20,953 nucleotides of DNA from an uncultured Caldimonas sp. (lineage in GTDB: Bacteria > Pseudomonadota > Gammaproteobacteria > Burkholderiales > Burkholderiaceae): NCBI RefSeq assembly GCF_946480305.1, contig NZ_CAMLJQ010000059.1:1-20953 (forward strand). The letters are read 5' to 3'. A model generated the notes under the pieces. That model was not told the DNA's origin and searched no databases. It saw nothing but the letters and a program-made list of their open reading frames with translations. Below, in pieces: positions 6,273-15,102 of the stretch (position 1 is its first letter; each line of letters begins with the position of its first letter). Made by a program: the position numbers and the translations under genes.

Positions 6273-7574
6273 TTGAGCGCGGTACGCCGCGGCGTGGCCC
6301 GCCACGCCTACTCGCTGTTGCTGTCGGTGCTGAAACCGGCCTATCTCTTCAAGCTGTGGTGGCGCGGGCGCGAGGAGCCGCTGTACCGGCACGCGGTGCT
6401 GGAGCGCCTCGGCGTCTATCGCCACCAGCGCTCCCAAGGGTGGGTGTGGATCCACGCCGTATCGCTCGGCGAAACCCGCGCTGCCGGCAGTCTGATCGAG
6501 GCGCTGCGTGCCGAGCTGCCCGGCATGCGGTTGCTGCTCACTCACGGCACGGCCACAGGGCGTGAGGCGGGGCGCGCATTGCTGCAACCCGGCGATGCGC
6601 AGGCTTGGCTACCGTACGACACCCCCTCCGTGGTGCGGCGCTTCTTTGCGCAATTCCGACCGGCTGTCGGCGTGTTGATGGAAACCGAGGTATGGCCCAA
6701 CCTGCTGCATGCGGCACGCGCCGCGGGCGTGCCGATGGTGCTGGCCAACGCACGCCTGAGCGAGAAGAGCCTGCGGCAGGCCAAGCGGCTGGAGGCAGTG
6801 ATGCGACCGGCCGTGGACACCATTGCGCTGGTGCTCGCGCAGACGCCCGATGACGCGCGCCGCCTTGCCGCGGCGGGAGCCGCACAGGTCGAGGTGTGCG
6901 GCAACCTGAAGTTCGACATGGCGCCGGCCCCGCAACTGCTTGCCCTCGGCCAGCGGTGGCGGCAAGCGGCGGGCGGTCGAGCGGTGGTGCTTGCTGCCAG
7001 CACCCGCGAGGGTGAAGAGGAGCCGCTGCTTGCCGCATGGCGCGAATTGCCGCAGCCCCGACCTTTGCTGTTGCTTGTGCCTCGGCACCCGCAGCGGTTC
7101 GATGAAGTCGCCGTGATGGTGCGGAGCACGGGCCTGCGGCTGGTGCGGCGCAGCGAGTGGGGCGATGGCACGCCGCCAATTGACGCCGATGTCTGGCTCG
7201 GCGATTCCATCGGCGAGATGCCCGCGTACTACGCCTGCGCCGATGTCGCGCTGCTAGGCGGCAGCTTCGCGCCGCTGGGGGGGCAGAACCTCATTGAAGC
7301 GGCGGCCTGCGGCTGCCCGGTGGTGATGGGCCCCCATACCTTCAACTTCGCAGACGCAGCCGAGCTGTCGCTGGCCGCAGGGGCGTCAGTGCGCGCCGAC
7401 GACCTGGGCAGCGCCGTACCGCGGGCAAGCGAGATGGCCGTGTCGGCCGAACGTGAAGCGATGGCGCAGCGCTGCCTGGCGTTCGCGTCGGCTCATCGTG
7501 GCGCAGCGGCCACGATGGCCGCTCGCATTGCGGCCGTGGCGCGCGGCGGCCTCAGGGTGCCAGCAGCGAATTGA
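6273..7574 (+). CDS. waaA: 3-deoxy-D-manno-octulosonic acid (Kdo) transferase
   Basis: The 433-residue membrane-anchored glycosyltransferase adds Kdo from CMP-Kdo to lipid A precursor, the first step of the LPS core. An N-terminal hydrophobic segment (YSLLLSVLKPAYLFKLWW, about residues 13-30) would anchor it on the inner membrane face. The catalytic glutamate is Glu67 in HAVSLGETRAA. The donor domain shows the family's ADVALLGGSFAPLGGQN, EAAACGCPVVMGPHTFNF and earlier VCGNLKFD. No ATG is usable. TTG at 6273 is chosen because GGGGAGGTG (6259-6267) precedes it at a normal distance; TTG 6249 or GTG 6294 are alternatives. Its 3' end overlaps the convergent tolC gene by 23 bases. The neighbouring mutase supplies sugar-phosphate, so both are envelope genes. 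Confidence 0.95.
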   Translation: MSAVRRGVARHAYSLLLSVLKPAYLFKLWWRGREEPLYRHAVLERLGVYRHQRSQGWVWIHAVSLGETRAAGSLIEALRAELPGMRLLLTHGTATGREAGRALLQPGDAQAWLPYDTPSVVRRFFAQFRPAVGVLMETEVWPNLLHAARAAGVPMVLANARLSEKSLRQAKRLEAVMRPAVDTIALVLAQTPDDARRLAAAGAAQVEVCGNLKFDMAPAPQLLALGQRWRQAAGGRAVVLAASTREGEEEPLLAAWRELPQPRPLLLLVPRHPQRFDEVAVMVRSTGLRLVRRSEWGDGTPPIDADVWLGDSIGEMPAYYACADVALLGGSFAPLGGQNLIEAAACGCPVVMGPHTFNFADAAELSLAAGASVRADDLGSAVPRASEMAVSAEREAMAQRCLAFASAHRGAAATMAARIAAVARGGLRVPAAN

Positions 7575-8910
7575 TCGGCGCCAGGTCGTCCGGCGTGAGT
7601 TGGCCAGACACCTGGCGCAGCTTGAGGTTGCCGACGAGCACGTTGTAGCGGGCCTGGGCCAGTTCGCTCTGCGTGTTGAACAGCTGCGTCTGCGCATTCA
7701 GCACGTCGAGGTTGACGCGCACGCCGACCTTGTAGCCGAGCTGCGTGGCTTCGAGTGCCAGCTTGCTGGACGACTCCGCCGCTTCGAGCGCCTTCACTTG
7801 CGCCAAACCGGACTGGACGCCCGAGAAGGCCTGCCGGGTGCCGAGCGCCACCGCCCGGCGGGCGGCTTCAAGGTCGTTGCGCGAGCGCTCTTCGAGCAGC
7901 AGCGTCTCGCGCACGCGGTTTTGCACCGCGAAGCCGGCGAACAGCGGCAACTTGAGCTGCACGCCGATGCTGTGGCTGCCGTAGTTGCCCGGGGGTTGCG
8001 TCGGGTTGTTGCTGCTCAGGCGGCTGCGGCCCACGTCGCCGACGAGATCCACGGTCGGCAGGTGGCCGGCACGTGCCTTGTCGGTTTCGAGCTGTGCGAT
8101 CTCCAGGCCGAGCTGGGCGCGGCGCACCGTGGGCGAGCTCTCGCTGCGCATCACCCATTCCTGCTCGTTCTCGGGCATCAGCGGCGGCAGCGTGACGGGT
8201 GCGGCCAGGCGGAACGGCGCCACCTCGTTGCGGCCGACCAGCTGGTTGAGCGCGGCCTGTGCCGTCTGCAGGTTGTTCTGCGCGGCAATCTCCTGTGCCG
8301 AGGCAAGGTCGAAACGCGCCTGGGCCTCACGGGTGTCGGTGATGGTGGCGGTACCGACTTCGAAGTTGCGCTTCGCCGATGCGAGTTGCTCGGCGATGGC
8401 CGTCTTGTTGGCCTGTGCCGATGCCAGCGTGTCGCGTGCAGCGAGCACGTCGAAGTAGGCCTGTGCCACCCGTACGATCAGATCGTCCTCGGCGGTCTCC
8501 AGTTCGGCCTTCGCGATCTCCAGCGAACGTTCGGCCTGCTCGATGCTCACGCTGTTCGAGCGGTTGAACAGCGGCTGCGCCGCCGAGATGCCGACCTGCC
8601 GGTTGGTGGTTTCGCGATCGTTGCCAGCCGGGGGGCTGCTCTCGCTGCGCGTCACGCTGGCTGACAAGCCCACGCTCGGGCGGCGCAGCGCGTAGGCCTG
8701 TTCGGTGGCGTACTGAGCCGACTCGGCCTGCGCACGGGCCGCAAGGTACGTGGCATCGTAGTTGCGAGCGGCGTTGTAGACGTCCACCAGGCTCTGAGCG
8801 CGTGCGATGCCTGCGCCGAGCAGCGAGCCGAACCCGATGGCGAGTGACAGCATCAGGTGCGTCGGGCGGAAGCGGGCGGTGGATGACGGCGGGAGGGCGC
8901 GCTCGGACAT
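7552..8910 (-). CDS. tolC: TolC-family outer membrane channel
   Basis: The 452-residue protein is an outer membrane efflux channel that forms trimers with a beta barrel and a long periplasmic helical tunnel. A basic N terminus (residues 1-19), hydrophobic core (20-35) and AxA site (Ala36-Arg-Ala38) make a signal peptide, cut before Gln39. Two OEP repeats follow, with long alanine/glutamine/glutamate-rich coiled helices, including SLVDVYNAARNYD near the mature start and the family hallmark VGVRVNLDVLNAQTQLF near the end. AAGGAA (8916-8921) lies 5 bases before the ATG at 8910. It is the last gene of the tetR-RND operon, 50 bases after the rhodanese gene, and its 3' end overlaps waaA. Confidence 0.95.
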   Translation of the reverse strand: MSERALPPSSTARFRPTHLMLSLAIGFGSLLGAGIARAQSLVDVYNAARNYDATYLAARAQAESAQYATEQAYALRRPSVGLSASVTRSESSPPAGNDRETTNRQVGISAAQPLFNRSNSVSIEQAERSLEIAKAELETAEDDLIVRVAQAYFDVLAARDTLASAQANKTAIAEQLASAKRNFEVGTATITDTREAQARFDLASAQEIAAQNNLQTAQAALNQLVGRNEVAPFRLAAPVTLPPLMPENEQEWVMRSESSPTVRRAQLGLEIAQLETDKARAGHLPTVDLVGDVGRSRLSSNNPTQPPGNYGSHSIGVQLKLPLFAGFAVQNRVRETLLLEERSRNDLEAARRAVALGTRQAFSGVQSGLAQVKALEAAESSSKLALEATQLGYKVGVRVNLDVLNAQTQLFNTQSELAQARYNVLVGNLKLRQVSGQLTPDDLAPINSLLAP

Positions 8911-8960
8911 GGTGGTTCCTTGTTGTTGGGTTCCGCTGGAGGAGGGGAGACGAAGCTGCT

Positions 8961-9302
8961 TCAGTAGCGCGGCACGTTCGGGTCCACCTGCTCGGACCAG
9001 GCGTCGATGCCGCCTTGCAGGTTGATCACTTCCTCAAAGCCTTGCTGCAACAGGAAGTGGGCGACCTGGAGGCTGCGCATGCCATGGTGGCAAACGCAGA
9101 TGACGGTGCGTTGCGGGTCGATCTCGGCGAGGCGCGCCGGGATCTCCCGCATCGGGATGTGCAGTGTGTCAGCCCCCGCCGTGCGGATGGCTGCAAGCGA
9201 GAACTCCCATGGTTCGCGTACGTCGAGCAGCACGGGCGCTGCTTCCGCTTCTGCGGTGTCGATCAGGCGGCGTACGTCTTGAACGGAAAGCTCTCGCAGC
9301 AT
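8961..9302 (-). CDS. Rhodanese-like (GlpE-type) sulfurtransferase domain protein
   Basis: The 113-residue single-domain rhodanese carries the active-site loop CHHGMRS with its catalytic cysteine, preceded by VLLDVREPWEF and followed by GFEEVINLQGGIDAWS, all canonical. Such proteins carry sulfane sulfur as a persulfide, but the partner here is unknown. The ATG at 9302 sits one base after the pcm-like gene's TGA (TGA-A-ATG), implying coupling. The extra 28 codons upstream in the same frame are antisense noise. Placement between a methyltransferase and TolC is, as I recall, conserved in Burkholderiales, although it has no obvious role in efflux. Confidence 0.93.
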   Translation of the reverse strand: MLRELSVQDVRRLIDTAEAEAAPVLLDVREPWEFSLAAIRTAGADTLHIPMREIPARLAEIDPQRTVICVCHHGMRSLQVAHFLLQQGFEEVINLQGGIDAWSEQVDPNVPRY

Positions 9303-9303
9303 T

Positions 9304-9969
9304 TCAGAATCTGAACTTGGACGGCTCGTCGAAGCCCAGCAGCCTCGGAGCCAGGGTGTCGAAGATCTCGACGGTGCGGAAGGCACGCTCGTCGACGCGG
9401 GTGACGATCACCGCACGCATGATCGGCTCCATGCCGACGATGGCGGCCAGCCGACCGCCGACCTTGAGCTGGTCGAGCAGTACCTGCGGCACGCTCGCCA
9501 CCGAGCCGGAAGCGATGATCACGTCGAACGGGCCCTCGGCCTGCGCGCCCTTGGAGCCGTCGGCATGGCGCACGTCGACGTTCATCACGGCGGCGCGCTT
9601 CAGGTTCTCGGCGGCCATCCGGGCGAGGTCGGGGTCGATCTCGAGCGTCAGCACGCGCTGGGCCTTGTGGGCGAGCAGGGCGGCCATGTAGCCGGACCCC
9701 GCGCCGATTTCGAGCACCTTTTCGTGCTTGTGCACGGCCAGATCCTGCAGCAGGCGGGCCTCGACCTTGGGCTCCAGCATGCAGCGGCCTTGCGAGCCAC
9801 CGTCGATCAGCGGCACCGACAGGTCCATGAAGGCCATCGAGCGGTAGGCGGCAGGCACGAAGTCTTCGCGCTTGACGACGGCCAGCAGCGACAGCACGGA
9901 CTGATCCAGCACCTCCCAGGTGCGGATCTGTTGTTCGATCATGTTGAAGCGGGCTTGTTCGATGTTCAT
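9304..9969 (-). CDS. Protein-L-isoaspartate O-methyltransferase-like protein (divergent)
   Basis: The 221-residue protein has the PCMT/PIMT fold: N-terminal MIEQQIRTWEVLD and REDFVPAAYRSMAF, then the AdoMet motif VLEIGAGSGYMAALLA (85-100), acidic VLTLEIDPDLA and DVIIASGSVASVP. True PIMTs repair isoaspartyl residues in aged proteins and carry a T-I-S-x-P segment whose Ser/Thr help bind substrate. Here the aligned stretch is R62-C-M-L-E-P67, so the hydroxyl residues are gone. The SAM site is intact, so it is probably a methyltransferase, but classic isoaspartate repair is doubtful. Length is near the family norm. ATG 9969 is preceded by AGGACGG. It follows the RND pump gene by 45 bases. Confidence 0.88.
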   Translation of the reverse strand: MNIEQARFNMIEQQIRTWEVLDQSVLSLLAVVKREDFVPAAYRSMAFMDLSVPLIDGGSQGRCMLEPKVEARLLQDLAVHKHEKVLEIGAGSGYMAALLAHKAQRVLTLEIDPDLARMAAENLKRAAVMNVDVRHADGSKGAQAEGPFDVIIASGSVASVPQVLLDQLKVGGRLAAIVGMEPIMRAVIVTRVDERAFRTVEIFDTLAPRLLGFDEPSKFRF

Positions 9970-10014
9970 GGCAGCCGTCCTGGCGTGGTTGGGGCGGAAG
10001 GGAAAACGCGCATT

Positions 10015-13000
10015 TTATTTCGCCTCCCCCGCGACGGCTTGACCGGCGGCAGCGCCACGGCCCATCAACCTGCGCTTGAACCACGCGCCCAGGTCATCGA
10101 GATAGCAATACACCACCGGCACGACCACCAGCGTCAACAGCGACGACGTGATGACCCCGCCGATCACCGCCTGGCCCATCGGCGCGCGCTGCTCGGAGCC
10201 TTCGGACAATGCGAACGCCAGCGGCACCATGCCGAAGACCATCGCAAGCGTCGTCATCAGGATCGGGCGCAAGCGCACGCGGGCAGCCATCAGCAGCGCC
10301 GATTCGCGGTCGAGCTTCTGGCCGTCCAGGCCCTCGCCGCTGTGCCCTTCGCGTGCACGGTTGGCAAAGTCGACGAGCAGGATGGCGTTCTTGGTCACCA
10401 GGCCCATCAGCATGATCACGCCGATGATCGAGAACAGGTTCAGCGACGAGCCGAAGAACAGCAGGATCAGCACCACGCCGATCAACGTCAGCGGCAGCGA
10501 CGACATCAGCGAGATCGGCTGCAGGAAGCTCTTGAACTGCGACGCGAGGATCATGTAGATGAAGATCACCGCGAGTGCCAGCGCCGACACGGCGTAGCCG
10601 AACGATTCCTGCATGTCCTTCGTGGAGCCGCCGAAGCGTGAGCGGTAGCCCGGCGGCAGCGGCTGGGCATCGAGCACGCGGCGGATGTCGGCCGACACCT
10701 CGCCGAGGGAGCGGCCCGACACGTTGGCGGTGATCTCGACCTCGCGGTTCAGGTCACGCCGGTTGATCTGGTTCGGGCCGAACGAGGGCACGATCTCCGC
10801 CACCTGCGATAGCCGCACGATGCGCGTGCTGCCGTCGGCGGCCGACACGGTGAGGCCCAGGCGTTCAAGGTCGGGCAGGGCAGTGCGGGCCTCGGGGTTC
10901 AGCCGTACCTTCACGTCGTAACTCTGGTCGTCGGCGGCGCGCCAGTTGCCGGTGGTCTGGCCCGCCACCAGCGCGCGCAGGCTGCTGGTGATGCTGCCCA
11001 CGCTCAGGCCCAGGTCGGAGGCCACCTCGCGGCGCACGTTCACGTCCACGGTGGGCTTGTTCGGCTTCATCGTGGTGTCGAGGTCGACCAGCCCGGGAAT
11101 CTGCTGCAACTGCGCCGTGAGCCGTTGCGTGAGGCGTTGCAGTTCCTGCAGGTCGGCGCCCTGGATCGACAGCGAGATCGGCTTGTTGCCGCCGACCGCA
11201 TCGAGCAGCCCGACGTGCGTGACCGTGATGCCGGGCACGCGTGCGAGGCGTTCGCGCAGCACCACCGACATCTGGTCGACGTTGCGCTCGCGCTGGTCGC
11301 GGTCGACCAAGCGCACGTAAGCCGTTGCGTAGTTCTTGCCTTGTGCCTGGCCGGTGTTGACCGTCATCACCGTGTAGCGCACTTCGGGGAACTCGCGCAG
11401 GATCGCGTCGACCTGCCGCGCCTTGGCTTCCGTCACTTCGATCGATGAGCCGGTGGGCGTGTAGAAGCTGACGGTGGTTTCGGAGAAATCCGCCTTGGGC
11501 ACGAACTCGGTGCCGAGGATGGGAACGATGGCGATACTGGCCGCCAACGTGCCGGCTGCGATGCCGAGCGTCGCCCCCTTGTGCTTCAGCGACCACGCAA
11601 GAATGTTCTCGTACGCAGTGCCCAGCCGGTGCGAGAACCGGTCGACCGCGCCGGTCAGGCGCCCGAGCGTGCGGTCATACAGCGACTTCGGCTTGGTGCC
11701 GTCCGGATGCACGGCCGGGTCGTGCCACACGCTGGACAGCATCGGGTCGAGCGTGAAGCTCACGAACATCGAGATCAGCACCGCCGCGACGATGGTGATG
11801 CCGAACTGGTGGAAGAAGCGCCCGATGATGCCGCCCATGAAACCGATCGGCAGGAACACCGCGACGATGGACAACGTGGTGGCGAGCACCGCAAGACCGA
11901 TCTCCTGCGTGCCGTCCAGTGCGGCCTGGTGCGCGCTCTTGCCCATCTGCACATGCCGCACGATGTTCTCGCGCACGACGATCGCGTCGTCGATCAGCAG
12001 GCCCACGCACAGGCTCAAGGCCATCAGCGTGATCATGTTGATCGAGAAGCCGAACCATTGCATGAACAGGAAGGTGCCGATCAGCGCGATCGGCAGCGTC
12101 AGCCCGGTGATGACGGTGGAGCGCCACGAATTGAGGAACAGGAACACGATCAGCACCGTCAGCACGGCGCCTTCGATCAGCGTCTGGCGCACGTTCTTCA
12201 CGGCGACGCGGATGGGGCGAGAGTTGTCGCGCACAACGTCCACCGAAACGCCCGGCGGTAACTGCGGCTTCAGCTCCTCGACCACGCGGTTCAATCCGTC
12301 GACCACGTCGATCGTGTTCTCGCCCTGCGCCTTCAGCACGTCGAGCGCCAGCGTGCGCCGGCCGTTGTACAGGGCCAGGCTTTCGACCTCCTGCGGGCCA
12401 TCGACCACGTCGGCCACCTGCCACAGCCGCACCGGCACGGTGCTGCCGGCGCTGCCCTTGCGGGCCACGATGATCTGTTTGAAGTCCTCGGGACGCTGCA
12501 GCCGGCCGGTGATCTGCACCACGCGCTCGCTCTCGCTGGAGCGCAAAGCGCCGGCGGGCAGGTCCTGGTTCTCGGTGCGTACCGCGTTGATGACCTGGTC
12601 GACCCCCACGCCGAGCGCTTCCATGGCTTCGGGCCGCAGGTAGACGTTGATCTCGCGCTCTACCGCGCCGACCAGCGTCACCGAGCCCACGCCGCGCACG
12701 TTCTCCAGGCGCTTCTTGACCACCTGGTCGGCGTAGGTCGTCAGGTCGACCGGGCTGCGCGAACCGTCGGGGGAGGTGAGGGCGAGCGTGTAGATGGGCC
12801 GCGAGGCCGGGTCGAAGCGCAGAACGCGGGGCTCCTCGACCTCGTCGCGCAGCAACGGGCGGATGGCCGCCACCTTCTCGCGCACGTCCTCGGCGGCCTT
12901 GCGACCGTCGATGTCGAGGTTGAACTGGATGATGACGACCGCATTGCTGTCGTACGAGCGCGAATAGAGCTGGTTGATGCCTGCGATCGAGTTGACGGCC

Positions 13001-13206
13001 TCTTCGACCTTCTTCGTGACCTCGGTCTCGACGATCTCCGGCGACGCACCGGGGTACTCGACCTGCACCACCACGACGGGGAATTCGACGTCCGGGAACT
13101 GGTCGACCTTCAGGCGCTGGTAGGCGAACACGCCGAGCACCACGAAGGCGAGCATCACCATCGTGGCGAGCACGGGGTTCTTGATCGAGACGCGCGTGAA
13201 CCACAT
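10015..13206 (-). CDS. RND-family efflux pump inner-membrane subunit (AcrB/MdtBC-like)
   Basis: The 1063-residue proton-driven pump belongs to the hydrophobe/amphiphile efflux group. TM1 lies near residues 12-30, after the usual short basic N terminus. Two large periplasmic domains flank twelve predicted helices. The proton-relay residues are intact: Asp406 and Asp407 in GLLIDDAIVV (AcrB Asp407/408) and Lys939 in VTKNAILLVDF (AcrB Lys940). The porter domain includes FPDVEFPVV, VEYPGASPE and DGRKAAEDVREKV, closer to the MdtB/MdtC-like branch than to AcrB. Substrates are probably drugs, detergents or solvents, but they cannot be read from sequence. It lies 15 bases after the adaptor gene and shares an operon with adaptor and TolC, so a complete tripartite pump is encoded. 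Confidence 0.96.
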   Translation of the reverse strand: MWFTRVSIKNPVLATMVMLAFVVLGVFAYQRLKVDQFPDVEFPVVVVQVEYPGASPEIVETEVTKKVEEAVNSIAGINQLYSRSYDSNAVVIIQFNLDIDGRKAAEDVREKVAAIRPLLRDEVEEPRVLRFDPASRPIYTLALTSPDGSRSPVDLTTYADQVVKKRLENVRGVGSVTLVGAVEREINVYLRPEAMEALGVGVDQVINAVRTENQDLPAGALRSSESERVVQITGRLQRPEDFKQIIVARKGSAGSTVPVRLWQVADVVDGPQEVESLALYNGRRTLALDVLKAQGENTIDVVDGLNRVVEELKPQLPPGVSVDVVRDNSRPIRVAVKNVRQTLIEGAVLTVLIVFLFLNSWRSTVITGLTLPIALIGTFLFMQWFGFSINMITLMALSLCVGLLIDDAIVVRENIVRHVQMGKSAHQAALDGTQEIGLAVLATTLSIVAVFLPIGFMGGIIGRFFHQFGITIVAAVLISMFVSFTLDPMLSSVWHDPAVHPDGTKPKSLYDRTLGRLTGAVDRFSHRLGTAYENILAWSLKHKGATLGIAAGTLAASIAIVPILGTEFVPKADFSETTVSFYTPTGSSIEVTEAKARQVDAILREFPEVRYTVMTVNTGQAQGKNYATAYVRLVDRDQRERNVDQMSVVLRERLARVPGITVTHVGLLDAVGGNKPISLSIQGADLQELQRLTQRLTAQLQQIPGLVDLDTTMKPNKPTVDVNVRREVASDLGLSVGSITSSLRALVAGQTTGNWRAADDQSYDVKVRLNPEARTALPDLERLGLTVSAADGSTRIVRLSQVAEIVPSFGPNQINRRDLNREVEITANVSGRSLGEVSADIRRVLDAQPLPPGYRSRFGGSTKDMQESFGYAVSALALAVIFIYMILASQFKSFLQPISLMSSLPLTLIGVVLILLFFGSSLNLFSIIGVIMLMGLVTKNAILLVDFANRAREGHSGEGLDGQKLDRESALLMAARVRLRPILMTTLAMVFGMVPLAFALSEGSEQRAPMGQAVIGGVITSSLLTLVVVPVVYCYLDDLGAWFKRRLMGRGAAAGQAVAGEAK

Positions 13207-13221
13207 GGCGAGGCTTTCGGC

Positions 13222-14376
13222 TCAGTGACTGGCCGACGCGGCCACCGCGGTCAACCGCACCGGCGTGCCGTCGCGCACGCTGCCGACACTGCCCCCCAGC
13301 ACCTGCTCGCCTGCCTTCAAGCCCTTGCTCACCGCGACCAGCGTGGCGCCGCCGGCCGGCGCGACACCGCGCATGCCGAGCGTGACGCCGCGCTGCACGA
13401 TCTTGCCGTCGGCCACCACCAGCACATAGGGCAGCGGCTGGTCGAGGCGCACGGCAGACTCCGGCACCGCGATCGCCGGCTGGCGGTCGAGTTCGATGCG
13501 GCCGGTGGCGAAGAGGCCGTGGCGCAGGCCCGCTCGCGACTCCACCGCGAGATACACCATCACCGCGCGCGTACCGGCCTGGGTGCTGGGGTTGATGCGG
13601 GCCACGCGGGCCTGCACCGGCTCGTTCAAGCCGTCCACCTTCAACAGCGCCTGTCGGCCAACCTGCACGGCCCCGACGTCTTCCGGCGCGACCGCGGCTT
13701 CGAGTTCGATGCGCGACAGGTCGACCACTTCGAGCAGCTTGGCATCGACGCCGACGCGCTCGCCGGGCTGAGCAAGGCGTTGCGAAATCTGGCCGGAGAT
13801 CGGCGCGCGCAAAACGGTGTCGTCCATCGCCTTGCGGGCAATGTCGGCGTTCGCTTGCGCAGCCAGCAGCGTGGCGCGGGCGGCGGAGGCATTCGAGACC
13901 GATGTGTCCAGTGCGTTCTTCGAGATGAAGCCCTGGTTCACCAGCGCACGGTTGTTTTCCAGCGTGCGCTCTGCGATTTCGAGTTGAGCCTGTGCCGACG
14001 TCGCCTGCTCGCGCGCCTGGCGCAACCGCGCCGCGTACTCGGTGTTGTCGAGCCGGCCGAGCACCTGGCCGGCCTTCACGGCGTCGCCTTCGCGCACGAG
14101 GATCTCGCGCACTTCGGCAGCGACCTTGGCCTTCACGACGGCGGTGTTCACGGCTTTCAGCCCGCCTGACACCGACAGCGTGCGCACGAGTTCCTGCTCG
14201 CGCACGGGCACGACGTCGGTGGGCGCGAGCTCCAGCACGGGTGTGGGTCGTGGCATTGCCGCACGCGCCTGCTCGGCCTTGCGCGCCACAAGCCCGCGCC
14301 CCGCGAGCAGAGCCAGCAACAACACGAGCAGCAGCGGTAGCGCCCACTTCAACGATCGCTTCATCGAGTCCCTCAT
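13222..14376 (-). CDS. RND efflux periplasmic adaptor (membrane fusion protein)
   Basis: The 384-residue adaptor links the RND pump to TolC. A single N-terminal membrane anchor (ALPLLLVLLLALLAG, about residues 12-26) has no lipobox cysteine. It is followed by a split lipoyl domain (VVKAKVAAEVREILVREGD and TVLRAPISGQISQR), an alpha-helical hairpin (EQATSAQAQLEIAERTLENN onward) and beta-barrel and membrane-proximal domains. Two in-frame starts exist: ATG 14376 (MRDSMKRS) and ATG 14364 (MKRSLK, with AGGGA 4 bases before it). I give the longer one, but the shorter 380-residue form is nearly as likely. It lies 38 bases after tetR and 15 bases before the pump gene. Confidence 0.94.
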   Translation of the reverse strand: MRDSMKRSLKWALPLLLVLLLALLAGRGLVARKAEQARAAMPRPTPVLELAPTDVVPVREQELVRTLSVSGGLKAVNTAVVKAKVAAEVREILVREGDAVKAGQVLGRLDNTEYAARLRQAREQATSAQAQLEIAERTLENNRALVNQGFISKNALDTSVSNASAARATLLAAQANADIARKAMDDTVLRAPISGQISQRLAQPGERVGVDAKLLEVVDLSRIELEAAVAPEDVGAVQVGRQALLKVDGLNEPVQARVARINPSTQAGTRAVMVYLAVESRAGLRHGLFATGRIELDRQPAIAVPESAVRLDQPLPYVLVVADGKIVQRGVTLGMRGVAPAGGATLVAVSKGLKAGEQVLGGSVGSVRDGTPVRLTAVAASASH

Positions 14377-14414
14377 CGACTGCACGCTCTTCCGGTTATG
14401 TGTTGTGTCCGTCG

Positions 14415-15089
14415 TCAACCGTGGGCACGCACCGAGAGGCCGTGCAGCATCAGGTCGATGTGGTTGGCAATGAAGCCGCGCGGGTCCTTCGCAATGGCCT
14501 CTGCCGCAGTGCAGGCGCCGATGGAATGCTTGTGCAGGCACAACATCAGCATCGGAAAGATCAGCGAGTGCGCGGTGTCGTGCAGGTTGGTCGGGCGCAA
14601 CTCGCCCCGGTCGACGCCGCGCTGCAGCAGCCCGATCAGCAGCCGCTCGCCGGGTTCGATCACCTCTTCCGCGTAGAACTTCGCCAGGTCGGGGAAGTTG
14701 CGCACTTCCGTGATGATGAGCTTGAAGATGCCGGAAGCCTGCGTTTCGCCGACCCGTTCCCACCACGTGTTCGCCACCAGGTGGAGCAGCTCGGCGGTGC
14801 TGCCCTCGAACTGGGCGACGATGTCGATCCCCTGGGCAATGGTCAATGAGAGGTTGTGGCGGATCACCGCCTTCAACAGCTCTTCCTTGCTGGGAAAGTA
14901 CAGGTAAACGGTGCCCTTGGAGACGCCGGCGCGGGCGGCCACGTCGTCGATCTTGGTGGCCGCAAAACCCTTTTCGACGAACAGGTCGAGCGCCGAGTCG
15001 AGCAATTCCTGGGGGCGCGCTTCCTTGCGCCGGCGGCGCGACGATTCGGCCTCGGCGGGGATGGGGGAAGCGGGAGTGGTAGACGACAT
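14415..15089 (-). CDS. TetR/AcrR-family repressor of the efflux operon
   Basis: The 224-residue regulator has an N-terminal TetR helix-turn-helix (LLDSALDLFVEKGFAATKID then DVAARAGVSKGTVYLYFPSK, about residues 29-68). A helical ligand-binding domain follows with WWERVGETQASGIFKLIITE and AEEVIEPGERLLIGLL. A polar, arginine-rich leader (SSRRRRKEARPQ) precedes the DNA-binding domain. It is the first gene of the RND operon, and a palindrome over its promoter suggests it represses its own operon until a pump substrate binds. ATG 15089 is preferred over the GTG codon just before it. No Shine-Dalgarno sequence is visible between the operator and the start, which may keep repressor levels low. Confidence 0.94.
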   Translation of the reverse strand: MSSTTPASPIPAEAESSRRRRKEARPQELLDSALDLFVEKGFAATKIDDVAARAGVSKGTVYLYFPSKEELLKAVIRHNLSLTIAQGIDIVAQFEGSTAELLHLVANTWWERVGETQASGIFKLIITEVRNFPDLAKFYAEEVIEPGERLLIGLLQRGVDRGELRPTNLHDTAHSLIFPMLMLCLHKHSIGACTAAEAIAKDPRGFIANHIDLMLHGLSVRAHG

Positions 15090-15102
15090 CACGAAATAAA
15101 TG

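Noticed and set aside
7453..8664. A plus-strand frame of 403 codons opposite tolC
   Set aside because: It has antisense composition, no recognisable motif, and overlaps the clear TolC protein for nearly its full length.
11675..14347. A minus-strand frame of 890 codons overlapping the RND pump and adaptor genes
   Set aside because: It is rich in Arg, Ala and Gly with no domain, and lies in another frame of two well-supported genes.
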